From Alloyangia pacifica (GTDB lineage: Bacteria; Pseudomonadota; Alphaproteobacteria; Rhodobacterales; Rhodobacteraceae), in the NCBI RefSeq assembly GCF_003111685.1, contig NZ_CP022189.1, positions 2,248,001 through 2,312,000 of the forward strand: a DNA stretch of 64,000 bases, in the 5' to 3' direction. The stretch's first letter is position 1; the number at the start of each line of letters is the position of its first letter. Shown here in pieces: positions 16,738 to 26,019 of the stretch. The notes under the pieces are model-generated. The model saw only the letters and a program-made list of their open reading frames with translations, did no database searches and had not been told where the DNA came from. The translations under genes were made by a program, and so were the position numbers.

Positions 16738-17706
16738 TCATGCCAAAAGCGCGGCGGCGAAAAACAGCACGGGCAGCAGACCGGCGTCGCGGTTGGACCG
16801 GAACAGCCTGAGCAGCACGGCATTGTCGTTCACGTCGAGCTTGCGCATCTGCCACAGCATATGCCAGCCAAAGGCCCAGGGGCCGGCGATCAGGATCACC
16901 AGCTGCAGGATCTCGCCGCGCGGCGCGGCCAGCACCACCGCAAGCCCCATCAGCGCGACCGAGATCACCAGGAAACGCGCCAGCATCGCCGGGGTGCGTG
17001 CGTCGCCGAACAGCCGCGCGGTGGATTTCACCCCGATCAGCGCGTCGTCTTCCTTGTCCTGGTGGGCATAGATCGTGTCGTAGAACAGCGTCCAGGCCAT
17101 GCCCGAGAAGTAAAGCGCCACCGCAGGCCAGCCGAGGCTGCCGCTATGCGCCGTCCAGGCCAGCAGCGCGCCCCAGTTGAAGGCGATGCCAAGGAACACC
17201 TGCGGCCACCAAGTGAACCGCTTGGCGAACGGGTAGATCGCAACTGGTCCCAGCGCCACGACCCCCAGCAGGATCGCCATCGGCGGGAACGTCAGCAGGA
17301 TCGCGAAGGAGATCAGGCATTGGACCACCGCCCAGGCCAGCGCCTGCTTCACGCTGACCTGCCCCGAGGGGATTGGCCGCGAGGCGGTGCGCGCCACCGA
17401 GCCGTCGAAATCGCGGTCGGTAATGTCATTCCAGGTGCAGCCCGCGCCGCGCATCAGGAAAGCGCCGATGCCGCAGCCGACAAAGATCCACAGGTCGAAC
17501 CAGCGCGCCTGCCCGTCCGCCACCATCGACAGCAGCAGGCCCCACCAGCAGGGCAGCAGCAGCAGCCACGTCCCGATCGGCCGGTCGGCGCGCGACAGGC
17601 GCAGGTAGGGGCGCGTCCAGGCCGGGGCGTGGTGATCCACCCAGTTGCCCCGGACGGCGTCGGAAACCTGTCCTTCGGGATCTGGCGCTGCGCCGGGATG
17701 GGTCAT
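16738..17706 (-). CDS. ubiA: 4-hydroxybenzoate polyprenyltransferase
   Basis: A 322-residue inner-membrane prenyltransferase that attaches the polyprenyl chain to 4-hydroxybenzoate in ubiquinone synthesis. The first Asp-rich motif is NDITDRDFDG followed by RT and SRPIPSGQVS, and the second is YAHQDKEDD followed by GVKSTA. Multiple hydrophobic helices span most of the protein. I chose the Met at 17706 (MTHPGAAPDPEGQ); the reading frame is open far upstream but into the rsmE gene. The start codon abuts the divergent rsmE start region, so both promoters must lie inside the opposite coding sequence. Confidence 0.93.
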   Translation of the reverse strand: MTHPGAAPDPEGQVSDAVRGNWVDHHAPAWTRPYLRLSRADRPIGTWLLLLPCWWGLLLSMVADGQARWFDLWIFVGCGIGAFLMRGAGCTWNDITDRDFDGSVARTASRPIPSGQVSVKQALAWAVVQCLISFAILLTFPPMAILLGVVALGPVAIYPFAKRFTWWPQVFLGIAFNWGALLAWTAHSGSLGWPAVALYFSGMAWTLFYDTIYAHQDKEDDALIGVKSTARLFGDARTPAMLARFLVISVALMGLAVVLAAPRGEILQLVILIAGPWAFGWHMLWQMRKLDVNDNAVLLRLFRSNRDAGLLPVLFFAAALLA

Positions 17707-17718
17707 ATGGTCCGCCTC

Positions 17719-18447
17719 ATGACTGCTAAGGTACGCCTGTATGTAGACGACCCGCTGGGCGCGGGACAACCGGTCGCTCTCGAACGCGAGCAGGCCCACT
17801 ATCTCTTTTCCGTGATGCGGCTGCCCGTCGGCGCGCCGGTCGCCCTGTTCAACGGCCGCGACGGCGAGTGGCTGGCCGAGGTGGCCGAGGCCGGTAAGAA
17901 GGGCGGCACGCTGACTTGCGTGGAACAGACCCGCCCGCAGGGCACGCCGCCCGACCTCTGGCTGCTCTTCGCGCCGATCAAGAAGGCGCGCACCGATTTC
18001 ATCGTCGAAAAAGCGGTGGAACTGGGCGTGCGGCGCATCGTGCCGGTGCAGACCGCCTTCACCAATTCCGAGCGCATCCGGCAGGACCGGCTGCAGGCCC
18101 ACGCGGTCGAGGCGGCAGAGCAATGCGGCGCCACCTTCGTGCCCGAGGTGGCCGAGTTGCAGAAGCTGGACCGGCTGCTGACCGATTGGACCGACCGCCG
18201 CCTGCTCTTCTGCGACGAATCCTCTGCCGGGGCCGGCACCGATTATGCCGCCGCCCTGTCGGGCGCTCCCGCCCCCTGGGCGGTGCTGATCGGCCCCGAG
18301 GGTGGCTTCTCGGAGCCCGAACGCAAGAAGCTGCACGGCATGGACCAGGCAACGGCCATCGCCCTCGGTCCGCGCATCCTGCGCGCCGATACGGCGGCCG
18401 TAGCTGCGCTGACTCTCTGGCAGGCGCATTGCGGGGATTGGGCATGA
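17719..18447 (+). CDS. rsmE: 16S rRNA (uracil-1498-N3)-methyltransferase
   Basis: A 242-residue SPOUT methyltransferase that methylates U1498 in the decoding centre of 16S rRNA. The C-terminal knot motifs IGPEGGFSEPE and LGPRILRADTA bind SAM. The N-terminal RNA-binding part has HYLFSVMRLPVGAPVALFNG, and LLFAPIKKARTDFIVEKAVELG follows. I chose MTAKVRLYVD at 17719 because family members begin this way; an in-frame ATG at 17707 directly abuts the ubiA start. It overlaps the GNAT gene by 4 bp (ATGA). Confidence 0.92.
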   Translation: MTAKVRLYVDDPLGAGQPVALEREQAHYLFSVMRLPVGAPVALFNGRDGEWLAEVAEAGKKGGTLTCVEQTRPQGTPPDLWLLFAPIKKARTDFIVEKAVELGVRRIVPVQTAFTNSERIRQDRLQAHAVEAAEQCGATFVPEVAELQKLDRLLTDWTDRRLLFCDESSAGAGTDYAAALSGAPAPWAVLIGPEGGFSEPERKKLHGMDQATAIALGPRILRADTAAVAALTLWQAHCGDWA

Positions 18448-19301
18448 TCCGGCGCGCCCTGCCCGGCGATGTCGCGGCGCTCGACGCCTTCCTCGCGACC
18501 CATGCTGAAACCTCGATGTTCCTGCGCAGCAATATCGCCGCGCACGGACTCGGCGACAGTGGTCACCGCCTTGCCACCACGGTGCATATCTGGTCCGAAC
18601 GCGGCGCGATCCGCGCGGTCTTTGGCCGAACACGGCGTGGCGACGTCATCTGCCAAGCGCAGGGCGCTCCCGCAGAGGCGTTCCGTGCCTATGCCGAAAT
18701 CATCGCCCCCCTGCCGGTGACCGTGGTCAGCGGCCCCCCGGAGCAGACCGCCGCACTCATTTTGGCGCTGGGGCTCGGGGACGCCGCCTTCAGGCTGAAC
18801 CAGGTGGAGCCGCTCTACAGGCTCGATCTGGCCAGGCTGCCAGACTGCGCGGATGTCATCCGACCGCCCGGCCCCCAGGACGCGTCGCTGCTGGCGGACT
18901 GGTTCTTCGACTACGGGGTCGACATCAAGGCGACGGCCGCCGACGAACCGGCCCGTCAGGCCGCACGCGAGCGCGCCGCGTATTGCATCACCAAGGGCTC
19001 GCTGCGCCTGCTCATCGACCAGGGCCGGCCCGTGGCCATGAGCGATTTCAATGCCGAGGTTGCAGATCTCGTTCAGCTCGGCGGGGTCTTCGTGCCGCGC
19101 GCCCTGCGCAACGCTGCGCGCGGGCGCCGGGTGGTCCACGCCCAGCTCCGCGAGGCGCAGGACCGCGGCATTCGCACCGCGGTGCTCTTCGCCAACAACC
19201 CGGCGGCCGCGCGCGCCTATGAGGCGCTCGGCTTCGAGCATATCGGCGGCTACCGCGTCGCGGTGCTGCGTGAGCCGCAAACGGCGAGGACGCCCGCATG
19301 A
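18444..19301 (+). CDS. GNAT-family N-acetyltransferase
   Basis: A 285-residue protein whose C-terminal ~130 residues look like a GNAT acetyltransferase: LRLLIDQGRPVAMSDFNAE, then a Val-rich strand leading to NAARGRRVVHAQLREAQDRG and FANNPAAARAYEALGFEHIGGYRV, the acetyl-CoA binding and C-terminal motifs. The N-terminal half is a divergent second GNAT-like domain. It overlaps rsmE upstream and the next gene downstream by 4 bp each, so it belongs to a tight operon. Substrate unknown. Confidence 0.85.
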   Translation: MIRRALPGDVAALDAFLATHAETSMFLRSNIAAHGLGDSGHRLATTVHIWSERGAIRAVFGRTRRGDVICQAQGAPAEAFRAYAEIIAPLPVTVVSGPPEQTAALILALGLGDAAFRLNQVEPLYRLDLARLPDCADVIRPPGPQDASLLADWFFDYGVDIKATAADEPARQAARERAAYCITKGSLRLLIDQGRPVAMSDFNAEVADLVQLGGVFVPRALRNAARGRRVVHAQLREAQDRGIRTAVLFANNPAAARAYEALGFEHIGGYRVAVLREPQTARTPA

Positions 19302-19825
19302 GCTTCCTGCGACCCGAGGCCGAGGCCACGCTGATGCGCTGGCGCGAGGTTCTGGTGGGGGCCGGTGCCTTGGCGCTCGGCCTCTACTGGGCGCTCTTCA
19401 CCGGCGGGCTTCTGGCGCTGCTGGGATGGGCCGTCGCGCTGGCCGGCGCGGCGCTCACCTTCGCCGGGGTACAGCGCGCGCGCTTCCGCACCGGCACTGG
19501 CGGGCCGGGCATGGTACAGGTGGTCGAGGGGCGGATCAGCTATTTCGGCCCGCTCACCGGCGGCTTCGCCGACTTGTCGAGCCTCACCGCCCTCAGCCTC
19601 GATCCCTCCGCCAAGCCGCCGCATTGGCTGCTGCGCAGCGAGGACGGCACCACGCTGGCGATCCCCCTCACCGCCGAGGGCTCGGAGCAGCTCTTCGACA
19701 TTTTCGCGCAATTGCCCGGGCTGCAGACCGAGCGGATGCTGTCGAAGATGCAGGCGCGTGGCTCCGCACCGGTGCTCATCTGGCAGCGCGCCAGCGCACA
19801 AAACCACCCCCTCCGTCTGCATTGA
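19298..19825 (+). CDS. Conserved membrane protein of unknown function
   Basis: A 175-residue protein with two closely spaced hydrophobic helices (about 18-56) and a C-terminal soluble domain. It starts within the GNAT stop codon (ATGA overlap), so it is co-transcribed with rsmE and the GNAT gene. The soluble part (VEGRISYFGPLTGGFADLSSLTALSL...) looks like a beta-rich, PH-like domain. I do not recognise a characterised homologue. Confidence 0.75.
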   Translation: MSFLRPEAEATLMRWREVLVGAGALALGLYWALFTGGLLALLGWAVALAGAALTFAGVQRARFRTGTGGPGMVQVVEGRISYFGPLTGGFADLSSLTALSLDPSAKPPHWLLRSEDGTTLAIPLTAEGSEQLFDIFAQLPGLQTERMLSKMQARGSAPVLIWQRASAQNHPLRLH

Positions 19826-19892
19826 CAAGGGCTTCGGTTGCGCCCATCCCTGACCTTCGACACCAAAGGCGAGCAAGATCGGAGCCCAAGCC

Positions 19893-21263
19893 ATGTCCAT
19901 CCCTCAATCCGGCGGCGGGCCGATCGAGCATCACGCGCAGCTTGCCGAGTACCTCGAAGAGGGCATCAAGCCCAAGGACGACTGGCGCATCGGCACCGAG
20001 CACGAGAAGTTCGGCTACCTGACCGACACGCACGCCCCGCTGCCCTATGACGGGGAGCGCTCGATCAAAGCGGTGCTGGAAGGTCTGCGCGACCGTCACG
20101 GCTGGGCCGAGGTCACCGAGGGCGGCAACCTCATCGGCTTGACCAAGGACGGGGCGAACGTCTCGCTTGAGCCCGGCGGCGCGCTGGAACTGTCGGGTGC
20201 CCCGCTCGAGACCATCCACCAGACCTGCGACGAGGTGAACGAGCACCTGCGCGAGGTGAAGGGCATTGCCGACGAGATCGGCGTGGGCTTCATCGGTCTC
20301 GGCGCCGCGCCCGAATGGAAGCACGAGGAAATGCCCCTCATGCCCAAGGGCCGCTACAAGCTGATGGACGCCTACATGGGCAAGGTCGGCACCACCGGCA
20401 CCACAATGATGCGGCGCACCTGTACCGTGCAGGTGAACCTCGATTTCGGCTCTGAGCTCGACATGATCAAGAAGATGCGCGTGGCGCTGGCGCTGCAGCC
20501 GGTCGCCACCGCGCTCTTTGCCAACTCGCCCTTCCTCGAGGGCAAGCCGAACGGCCTCAAGAGCTACCGCGCTTACGTCTGGCGGCATCTCGACGCCGCG
20601 CGGACCGGCATGCTGCCCTTCGTCTTCGACGAGGGCTTCGGATTCGAGAGCTACGTGGAATACGCGCTCGATGTGCCCATGTACTTTGTCTACCGCGACG
20701 GCAAGTACATCGACGCACTCGGCCAGTCCTTCCGCGACTTCATGGCCGGACGCCTGCCCGCCCTGCCGGGCGAAAAACCGACTCTCTCGGACTGGGCCGA
20801 CCACCTGACGACGCTCTTCCCAGAGGCGCGGATGAAGAGGTTCATCGAGATGCGCGGCGCCGATGGCGGCCCCTGGCGCCGGCTCTGCGCCCTGCCCGCC
20901 TTCTGGGTAGGCCTGACCTACGATCAGGGTGCGCTCGACGCCGCCTGGGACCTGGTGAAAGGCTGGGACGACGCAACCCGCGAGGGTCTGCGCGTTGCCG
21001 CCTCCGAACAGGCTCTGCAGGCCGAGGTGAACGGCATCCGGATGCACGATCTGGCCGCGCAGGTGCTGGAGATCGCCGAGGCCGGGCTCAAATCCCGCGC
21101 CCGCCCCGGCGCGGGTGGCCTGCTGCCGGACGAGACACATTTCCTCAACGCGCTGAAGGAAAGCATCGAGAGCGGCACGGTGCAGGCCGACGAGATGCTG
21201 GCACATTACGAGGGCGACTGGGGCGGCGATCTTTCGAAGATCTACGGCGCCTACAGCTACTGA
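19893..21263 (+). CDS. gshA: Glutamate-cysteine ligase, plant/alphaproteobacterial class
   Basis: A 456-residue cytosolic ATP-dependent ligase making gamma-glutamylcysteine, the first step of glutathione synthesis. The N-terminus has WRIGTEHEKFGY, then GGNLIGLTKDGANVSLEPGGALELSGAPLETIHQTC, MPKGRYKLMDAYM, MMRRTCTVQVNLDF and RMKRFIEMRGADGG, all typical of the plant-type class rather than the E. coli class. Length agrees with the family. It lies 67 bp after the membrane-protein gene, with GGAG upstream of the ATG and a strong hairpin after the stop. A glutathione S-transferase (54614) and a ChaC-like gene (28153) elsewhere in the window also concern glutathione. Confidence 0.93.
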   Translation: MSIPQSGGGPIEHHAQLAEYLEEGIKPKDDWRIGTEHEKFGYLTDTHAPLPYDGERSIKAVLEGLRDRHGWAEVTEGGNLIGLTKDGANVSLEPGGALELSGAPLETIHQTCDEVNEHLREVKGIADEIGVGFIGLGAAPEWKHEEMPLMPKGRYKLMDAYMGKVGTTGTTMMRRTCTVQVNLDFGSELDMIKKMRVALALQPVATALFANSPFLEGKPNGLKSYRAYVWRHLDAARTGMLPFVFDEGFGFESYVEYALDVPMYFVYRDGKYIDALGQSFRDFMAGRLPALPGEKPTLSDWADHLTTLFPEARMKRFIEMRGADGGPWRRLCALPAFWVGLTYDQGALDAAWDLVKGWDDATREGLRVAASEQALQAEVNGIRMHDLAAQVLEIAEAGLKSRARPGAGGLLPDETHFLNALKESIESGTVQADEMLAHYEGDWGGDLSKIYGAYSY

Positions 21264-21290
21264 GGCCCGCCGCCCTGCCACCGAGACTCC

Positions 21291-21321
21291 AAGCCGCCCG
21301 GTCCGAAAGACCGGGCGGCTT
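21291..21321 (+). terminator. Hairpin after gshA
   Basis: AAGCCGCCCGGTC and its complement form a 13-bp stem with loop CGAAA, 28 bp after the gshA stop. The following T-tract is short (TTGCGT), but the stem is very stable. Confidence 0.75.
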
Positions 21322-21849
21322 GCGTCAGGGCGACCGCGTGCCGACACGGACAGGGGTGCGGCACGGCGATGGGCTCCGCCATGTCGCAATCTGTGCGGTC
21401 GGGATCTGCGCAGACCAGATCTGTGATGTCGGGGAAATCGCTGCGCTTTAGAGTCCTCGACGCCACGCACTGGGTGGGGGCTGAAACGGCGTGGCGCCGA
21501 GGGAAGCCATATGCAGCTACAGCTCCATGTATCCCGCTCAAATCAGGCAATACTAAGGTCGCTCTGAGACCTTAGTGCAGCAGGCCGGGCAGATTGTCCC
21601 GGGTCGGCGAAAGCCCGCGCAGATCACCCCCTTCAACGGCAGAAAGACGCCCATCGCACGGAAATCCAGGAAAGCGTCAGGACTTACCGGAAATTCCACG
21701 CGACCGCGTCAACGCCGCGCCCTCCCGCCGAACCGGCACAGGGCGCTGCGGCAGCAGGGCACAGTTTTTACCGCCCGTGCGCCCACGGCCATCAACACTG
21801 GGACGAAAATGCGCAGCCACTGAGACCCCGGCTTGGCGGGGCATCGCGC
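21322..21849. other. Non-coding stretch between gshA and the STAS/anti-sigma pair
   Basis: About 530 bp with no supported gene. Short open frames have neither ribosome sites nor recognisable products. The only clear structure is an inverted repeat at 21552-21576. A small RNA is possible but cannot be shown from sequence alone. Confidence 0.5.
21552..21576. repeat. Perfect 9-bp inverted repeat in a gene-free stretch
   Basis: ACTAAGGTC and GACCTTAGT flank GCTCTGA. There is no T-tract after it on either strand, so a classical terminator is not indicated. It could be an operator or the hairpin of an unannotated RNA. Confidence 0.5.
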
Positions 21850-22335
21850 TCAGCCCCGCTCGCCGGACTCCGGCCCGCTGACCAGAACCAAACGCAGGAC
21901 GTTTTCACGGCCGTCGCGCCGGTAGCTGACCTCCGTCGCGAGACGCCGGATCAGATACCAGCCGAAGCCGCCCTCGGCCAGATCGCCGTCATGGCCTAGA
22001 GGCTTCAACCGCCCCTCGGGTAGGGCGAGGCCCGGCATCGGCCGTCCGCGATCGCGCAGTTCCAGGTGGATTTTTCCGGGCGCCCCCTGCAGCCGCAACG
22101 TGATGCGCCCCAAGTCCTGCCCGGCATAGGCATGTTCGACGATGTTGTTGAGCGCCTCGGCCAGCACCAGCTCGGCGCAGCTTCGCGCGCGGGCGTCATG
22201 ACCTCCGCGGCCAAGCGCCTCTGTCACCTGCCCGAGCGCCGCGCGCACCTCCGTGGCGCTGCTGGAGATCTGCAGCCTCAGCCCCGCGCCGCCCGGCTCC
22301 GGCCCGTCGGCCCCCATGGCCGAGCGCAGCGCCAT
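21850..22335 (-). CDS. Anti-sigma regulatory factor, RsbW/SpoIIAB-type ATPase fold
   Basis: A 161-residue HATPase_c_2 protein. The N box is in LVLAEALNNIVEHAY (residues 57-70), the G1 region is DRGRPM (about 95-100), and the G2 region is EGGFGWYLIRRL (121-132). Such proteins bind sigma factors or partner-switch with STAS proteins and phosphorylate them. The STAS gene is immediately upstream. I chose 22335 because AAGGGAG then lies 9 nt away; the Met at 22344 would place it directly against the start codon. No PP2C phosphatase or sigma gene is adjacent. Confidence 0.85.
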   Translation of the reverse strand: MALRSAMGADGPEPGGAGLRLQISSSATEVRAALGQVTEALGRGGHDARARSCAELVLAEALNNIVEHAYAGQDLGRITLRLQGAPGKIHLELRDRGRPMPGLALPEGRLKPLGHDGDLAEGGFGWYLIRRLATEVSYRRDGRENVLRLVLVSGPESGERG

Positions 22336-22350
22336 GGATCCCATCTCCCT

Positions 22351-22725
22351 TCAGCCCTCGGAGCCATCCACCGGGGACCGCTGGGCGCCCAGCGGGGCTT
22401 GCGCGACCTCCGCCTCGGCCAGCGTCGGGTAGAGCGCAAAGATCGTGTCCATCCGGGTGAGACGGAACAGCTTGTCGACCATCGGCGTGAGCCCGGCGAG
22501 GTCGAGCCGCTGCGGCGGCGGCATGGCCTTCTTCACCGCGACCACAGCGCCGAGCCCGCTGGAATCGATGAACTCCACCTGCGAAAGGTCGAGGATCACC
22601 CGGCCCGCCTCGGATGAGAGCGCGGCGCGCATGGCGTCCTTGAATTGGATCGCCACGGCCGCATCGATGCGCGGCTCGCCAACGGCGATGATCTGCGGCT
22701 CCGTTCCCCGGCACGTCAACTTCAT
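22351..22725 (-). CDS. STAS-domain anti-sigma factor antagonist
   Basis: A 124-residue SpoIIAA/RsbV-type protein. The signature VEFIDSSGLGAVV (50-62) includes S55, the usual phosphorylation site. It would bind the anti-sigma kinase encoded just downstream when unphosphorylated. The start at 22725 is favoured by GGAGGCAAGGA upstream; a longer reading to 22800 adds a Gly/Ala-rich extension without family similarity. The pair forms a two-gene operon. Confidence 0.87.
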   Translation of the reverse strand: MKLTCRGTEPQIIAVGEPRIDAAVAIQFKDAMRAALSSEAGRVILDLSQVEFIDSSGLGAVVAVKKAMPPPQRLDLAGLTPMVDKLFRLTRMDTIFALYPTLAEAEVAQAPLGAQRSPVDGSEG

Positions 22726-23006
22726 TACGTCCTTGCCTCCTGAAGTTCGCCCCTCTGCGGGCGGCAACGCCTCCGGCAGGTGACCGGCCCAGCCTGCCAC
22801 GGCCGCTCACGGCCCCTCACAACGCATCACCACGCATCACCGGCCGCCCTGCCAACTCTCTGCCACCCTGCCCGATCCGCGCGCGCTGCCGGGCCGACAC
22901 CGCCGACGCATTGCCGAGGCGGCGACAAGCGCCCATATTCTCAGCACGCTAGACGGCAATCCTTACCATTCGGTATTCAGGTGTCGTGACCCTGGGAGGA
23001 GAGAGC

Positions 23007-24194
23007 ATGCAGGATGTGGTGATAACCGGTGCCGCGCGCACCGCGATGGGCGGGTTCCAGGGGATGCTCTCCGGGCTCAGCGCGGCGCAGCTCGGCGGCG
23101 CCGCGATCCGCGCGGCGCTGGCCGAGGCCGGGCGTCCGGCGGTGGACGAGCTGCTGATGGGCTGCGTGCTGCCCGCCGGCCAGGGCCAGGCCCCGGCGCG
23201 CCAGGCGGGCTTCAAGGCCGGTCTTGGCGAAGAGGTGCCCGCCACGACCCTCAACAAGATGTGCGGCTCGGGAATGAAGGCGGCGATGATGGCCTGGGAC
23301 CGGCTGGCGCTCGGCCAAGCCGAGGTCATGGTCGCCGGCGGCATGGAGAGCATGTCCAATGCCCCCTACCTTCTGCCCAAGATGCGCGGCGGCGCCCGTC
23401 TGGGTCATGGAGAGGTGATCGACCATATGTTCCTCGACGGGCTCGAGGATGCCTACGACAGGGGAGAAAAGGGCGGCGGTCGCCTCATGGGCACCTTTGC
23501 CGAGGATTGCGCCGAGGCCTTCCAGTTCACCCGCGAAGCGCAGGATCAATACGCGCTCGCCTCGCTGTCGAACGCGCTCGACGCCGAGCGCAGCGGCGCT
23601 TTCGAGACCGAGATCACCCCGGTCACCGTGCACGCCCGCACCGGCGAGGAGGTGATCACCCGCGACGAGCAGCCCTCCCGCGCCCGCCCCGAGAAGATCC
23701 CGCATCTGAAGCCCGCCTTCCGGCCCGGCGGCACGGTCACGGCCGCCAATTCCAGTTCGATCTCGGATGGCGCCGCGGCGCTGGTGCTGACCACCCTCGC
23801 CAATGTCGAACGCACCGGCGCCCTGCCCCGCGCCCGCATCCTCGGGCACGCCAGCCATGCGCAGGCCCCCGGCCTTTTTCCCACCGCGCCGATTCCCGCC
23901 GCCCGCAAGTTGCTCGAGCGCATCGGCTGGCGGCTTTCCGACGTGGATCTCTGGGAGGTGAACGAAGCCTTCGCGGTCGTGCCCATGGCCTTCATGAAGG
24001 AGATGGGCCTGCCGCGCGACGTTGTGAACGTGAACGGCGGCGCCTGCGCGCTCGGCCATCCTATCGGCGCCTCGGGCGCGCGGATCATGGTCACCCTGCT
24101 GAACGCGCTCGAAACCCGCGGGCTGAAGCGCGGCGTGGCGGCGATCTGCATCGGCGGCGGCGAAGGCACGGCCATCGCCATCGAGCGGCTCTAA
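23007..24194 (+). CDS. Acetyl-CoA C-acetyltransferase (thiolase)
   Basis: A 395-residue thiolase. The acyl-accepting Cys86 is in LNKMCGSGMKA. The active-site motif NEAFA, a GHPIGASGAR block with the catalytic His, and the C-terminal CIGGGEGTAIA are present. However the usual catalytic Cys motif CxGGG reads AICIGGGEG, so it is intact. It degrades or makes acetoacetyl-CoA (or longer 3-ketoacyl-CoA). I chose 23007 because GGGAGGAGAG precedes it; an earlier ATG is not needed for the family N-terminus QDVVITGAARTAMG. It stands apart from the oxidation operon at 54.6-59.1 kb, which has its own thiolase. Confidence 0.92.
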   Translation: MQDVVITGAARTAMGGFQGMLSGLSAAQLGGAAIRAALAEAGRPAVDELLMGCVLPAGQGQAPARQAGFKAGLGEEVPATTLNKMCGSGMKAAMMAWDRLALGQAEVMVAGGMESMSNAPYLLPKMRGGARLGHGEVIDHMFLDGLEDAYDRGEKGGGRLMGTFAEDCAEAFQFTREAQDQYALASLSNALDAERSGAFETEITPVTVHARTGEEVITRDEQPSRARPEKIPHLKPAFRPGGTVTAANSSSISDGAAALVLTTLANVERTGALPRARILGHASHAQAPGLFPTAPIPAARKLLERIGWRLSDVDLWEVNEAFAVVPMAFMKEMGLPRDVVNVNGGACALGHPIGASGARIMVTLLNALETRGLKRGVAAICIGGGEGTAIAIERL

Positions 24195-24277
24195 TCCGCC
24201 ATTTCGCGCCCTGCGCGGCCTTCCGCGGCGGCGCGGGCCCTTGCGGCCAGCACCGCCGCCTGCCATGAGCAGGCCCC

Positions 24278-24925
24278 ATGAGCGCTGAATACACCCCTCC
24301 GCAGGGCGAGATCCCGATCCTGCACGCGGACCACGAGATCCTCGTGGTCGACAAGCCCGCCGGGCTGCTCTCGGTGCCCGGCAAGGGCCCGGAGCTGGCC
24401 GACTGCCTGATCGAACGGCTCAAGCAAGCCTTCCCGCAGGTTCTGCTGGTGCACCGGCTCGACCGCGACACCTCCGGCGTGATGGTCTTTGCCCTGACGC
24501 CGCACGCGCAGCGCCACATCGGCCTGCAGTTCGAACATCGCCGCACCAAGAAGACCTACCTCGCCCGCGTCGCCGGCAAGCTCGAGCCGAAGACCGGCCA
24601 TATCGACCTGCCGCTGATCGTCGACTGGCCCAACCGCCCCAAGCAGATGGTCTGCCATGAGACCGGCAAGCCGGCGCAGACCGACTGGCGGGTGATCAAG
24701 TCCAGCGACGAGGAGAGCCGGGTGCACCTCATGCCACTCACCGGCCGCAGCCACCAACTGCGGGTGCACATGCTGGCGCAGGGTCACCCGATTCTCGGCG
24801 ATCCCTTCTACGCGCCGGAGACCGAGGCCAACTATCCGCGCATGATGTTGCACGCCGAAGAGCTGCGCCTGCGCCACCCCGACGGCGGCCTCGGCCTCAA
24901 GTTCCGCGCCCCCGCCCCGTTCTGA
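24278..24925 (+). CDS. rluA: RluA-family pseudouridine synthase
   Basis: A 215-residue enzyme that isomerises uridine in RNA; the short length and lack of an S4 domain fit the RluA (23S rRNA U746 / tRNA U32) type. The catalytic motif HRLDRDTSG carries D62. Other family motifs are ILVVDKPAGLLSVPG, GRSHQLRVHMLAQGHPILGD and MLHAEELRL. The gene name is by length and motif class, so TruC-like specificity is not excluded. It lies 83 bp after the thiolase gene. Confidence 0.85.
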   Translation: MSAEYTPPQGEIPILHADHEILVVDKPAGLLSVPGKGPELADCLIERLKQAFPQVLLVHRLDRDTSGVMVFALTPHAQRHIGLQFEHRRTKKTYLARVAGKLEPKTGHIDLPLIVDWPNRPKQMVCHETGKPAQTDWRVIKSSDEESRVHLMPLTGRSHQLRVHMLAQGHPILGDPFYAPETEANYPRMMLHAEELRLRHPDGGLGLKFRAPAPF

Positions 24926-25000
24926 GCACGGCACGCTACGCGTCTTCGAGGTGAAGATACCCCCCGCCGGAGCCGGACGCCGCGCACCGGCGGCAGAGGG

Positions 25001-25861
25001 TCACTCGGCCGCAAGCCGCTGCTCGCGATGCCCGATCGCGGCGATCTCGGCGATCACCCCGCGCAGCAGCCTGCGGAAGGCGTGGAAGTTGCCGTTCGGC
25101 TTGATCGCCGCCTCATCCATGTAGAGCCCCCGATCGATCTCGATCTGGATCGCGTGCTGACGCCGCGAGGGGCGCCCGTAGTGCATCGTGGTGTAGGCCC
25201 CGGCAAAGGGCGAATTGCGCGCCACCACGAGCCCGGCCCGGCTGAAAGCCTGCTCCACCAGCTCGACGATCTCCGGCGCGGCAGAGGCCCCGAAACGATC
25301 GCCCAGCACGATCTGCGGCCGCGCCCCGCCCTTGCGCAACATGCTCTCCACCGCCTCGTGCGGCATCGAGTGGCAATCGATCAGGATCGATTCGCCGAAC
25401 TGCGCCTTGGCGGTGTCGAGCAGCGCCTGCAAGCGGGTGTGGTAGGGCTTCCAGTAGAGCCCGATTCGCCGCTCGGCCTCGGCCAGCGGCAACTTGCCAC
25501 TGTAGATCGCCCGACCGTTGGCGACCACGCGCGGCACCACTCCCAACCCGCTCGCCACCCGCGGGTTGTGGCCAGTGCGGCGCACCCCCTCGATGAGCGC
25601 GGGATCAAGCTCGTCCGACGACCGATTCAGGTCGAGAAAGGCCCGTGGCGCCCCGGCCCGCAGCAAGGGCGCGCCGAATTGCGGCGCGCAATCGAACAGG
25701 CGATCGACAAAGGCGTCCTCGGAAGATCGAATCAAGGTCTCGTCGAGGATGGTCCCGCGCAGGAAGCTCCATGGGTAATCCCGGCCCGAATGCGGAGAGG
25801 CAAAAACCACCACCGAACTGGGCGTTTCAGGCAGGTCGAGGTGATACGCGACTTTGGGCAT
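25001..25861 (-). CDS. N-formylglutamate amidohydrolase family protein
   Basis: A 286-residue hydrolase of the FGase fold, which deformylates N-formylglutamate or related compounds, often at the end of histidine degradation. Visible motifs are [30 protein letters not shown] and [13 protein letters not shown], including the likely metal-binding His and Glu residues. The start at 25861 has AAGGAG upstream. No hut genes are adjacent, so the physiological substrate is open. Confidence 0.85.
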   Translation of the reverse strand: MPKVAYHLDLPETPSSVVVFASPHSGRDYPWSFLRGTILDETLIRSSEDAFVDRLFDCAPQFGAPLLRAGAPRAFLDLNRSSDELDPALIEGVRRTGHNPRVASGLGVVPRVVANGRAIYSGKLPLAEAERRIGLYWKPYHTRLQALLDTAKAQFGESILIDCHSMPHEAVESMLRKGGARPQIVLGDRFGASAAPEIVELVEQAFSRAGLVVARNSPFAGAYTTMHYGRPSRRQHAIQIEIDRGLYMDEAAIKPNGNFHAFRRLLRGVIAEIAAIGHREQRLAAE

Positions 25862-26019
25862 AAGGGCTCCTTGCGAAAACAAGATAGCCGGAACCGATTT
25901 CTGCCAAAAGCCCTTGATCCCCCCTCCGACTCCTTTTATAGAGCCCTCCACCGGCGCTGCTCACCGCGGACTTCCACAGAGGAAAGCGGAGCGAAAGCAA
26001 AGAAAAGCGCAGGCCATAC

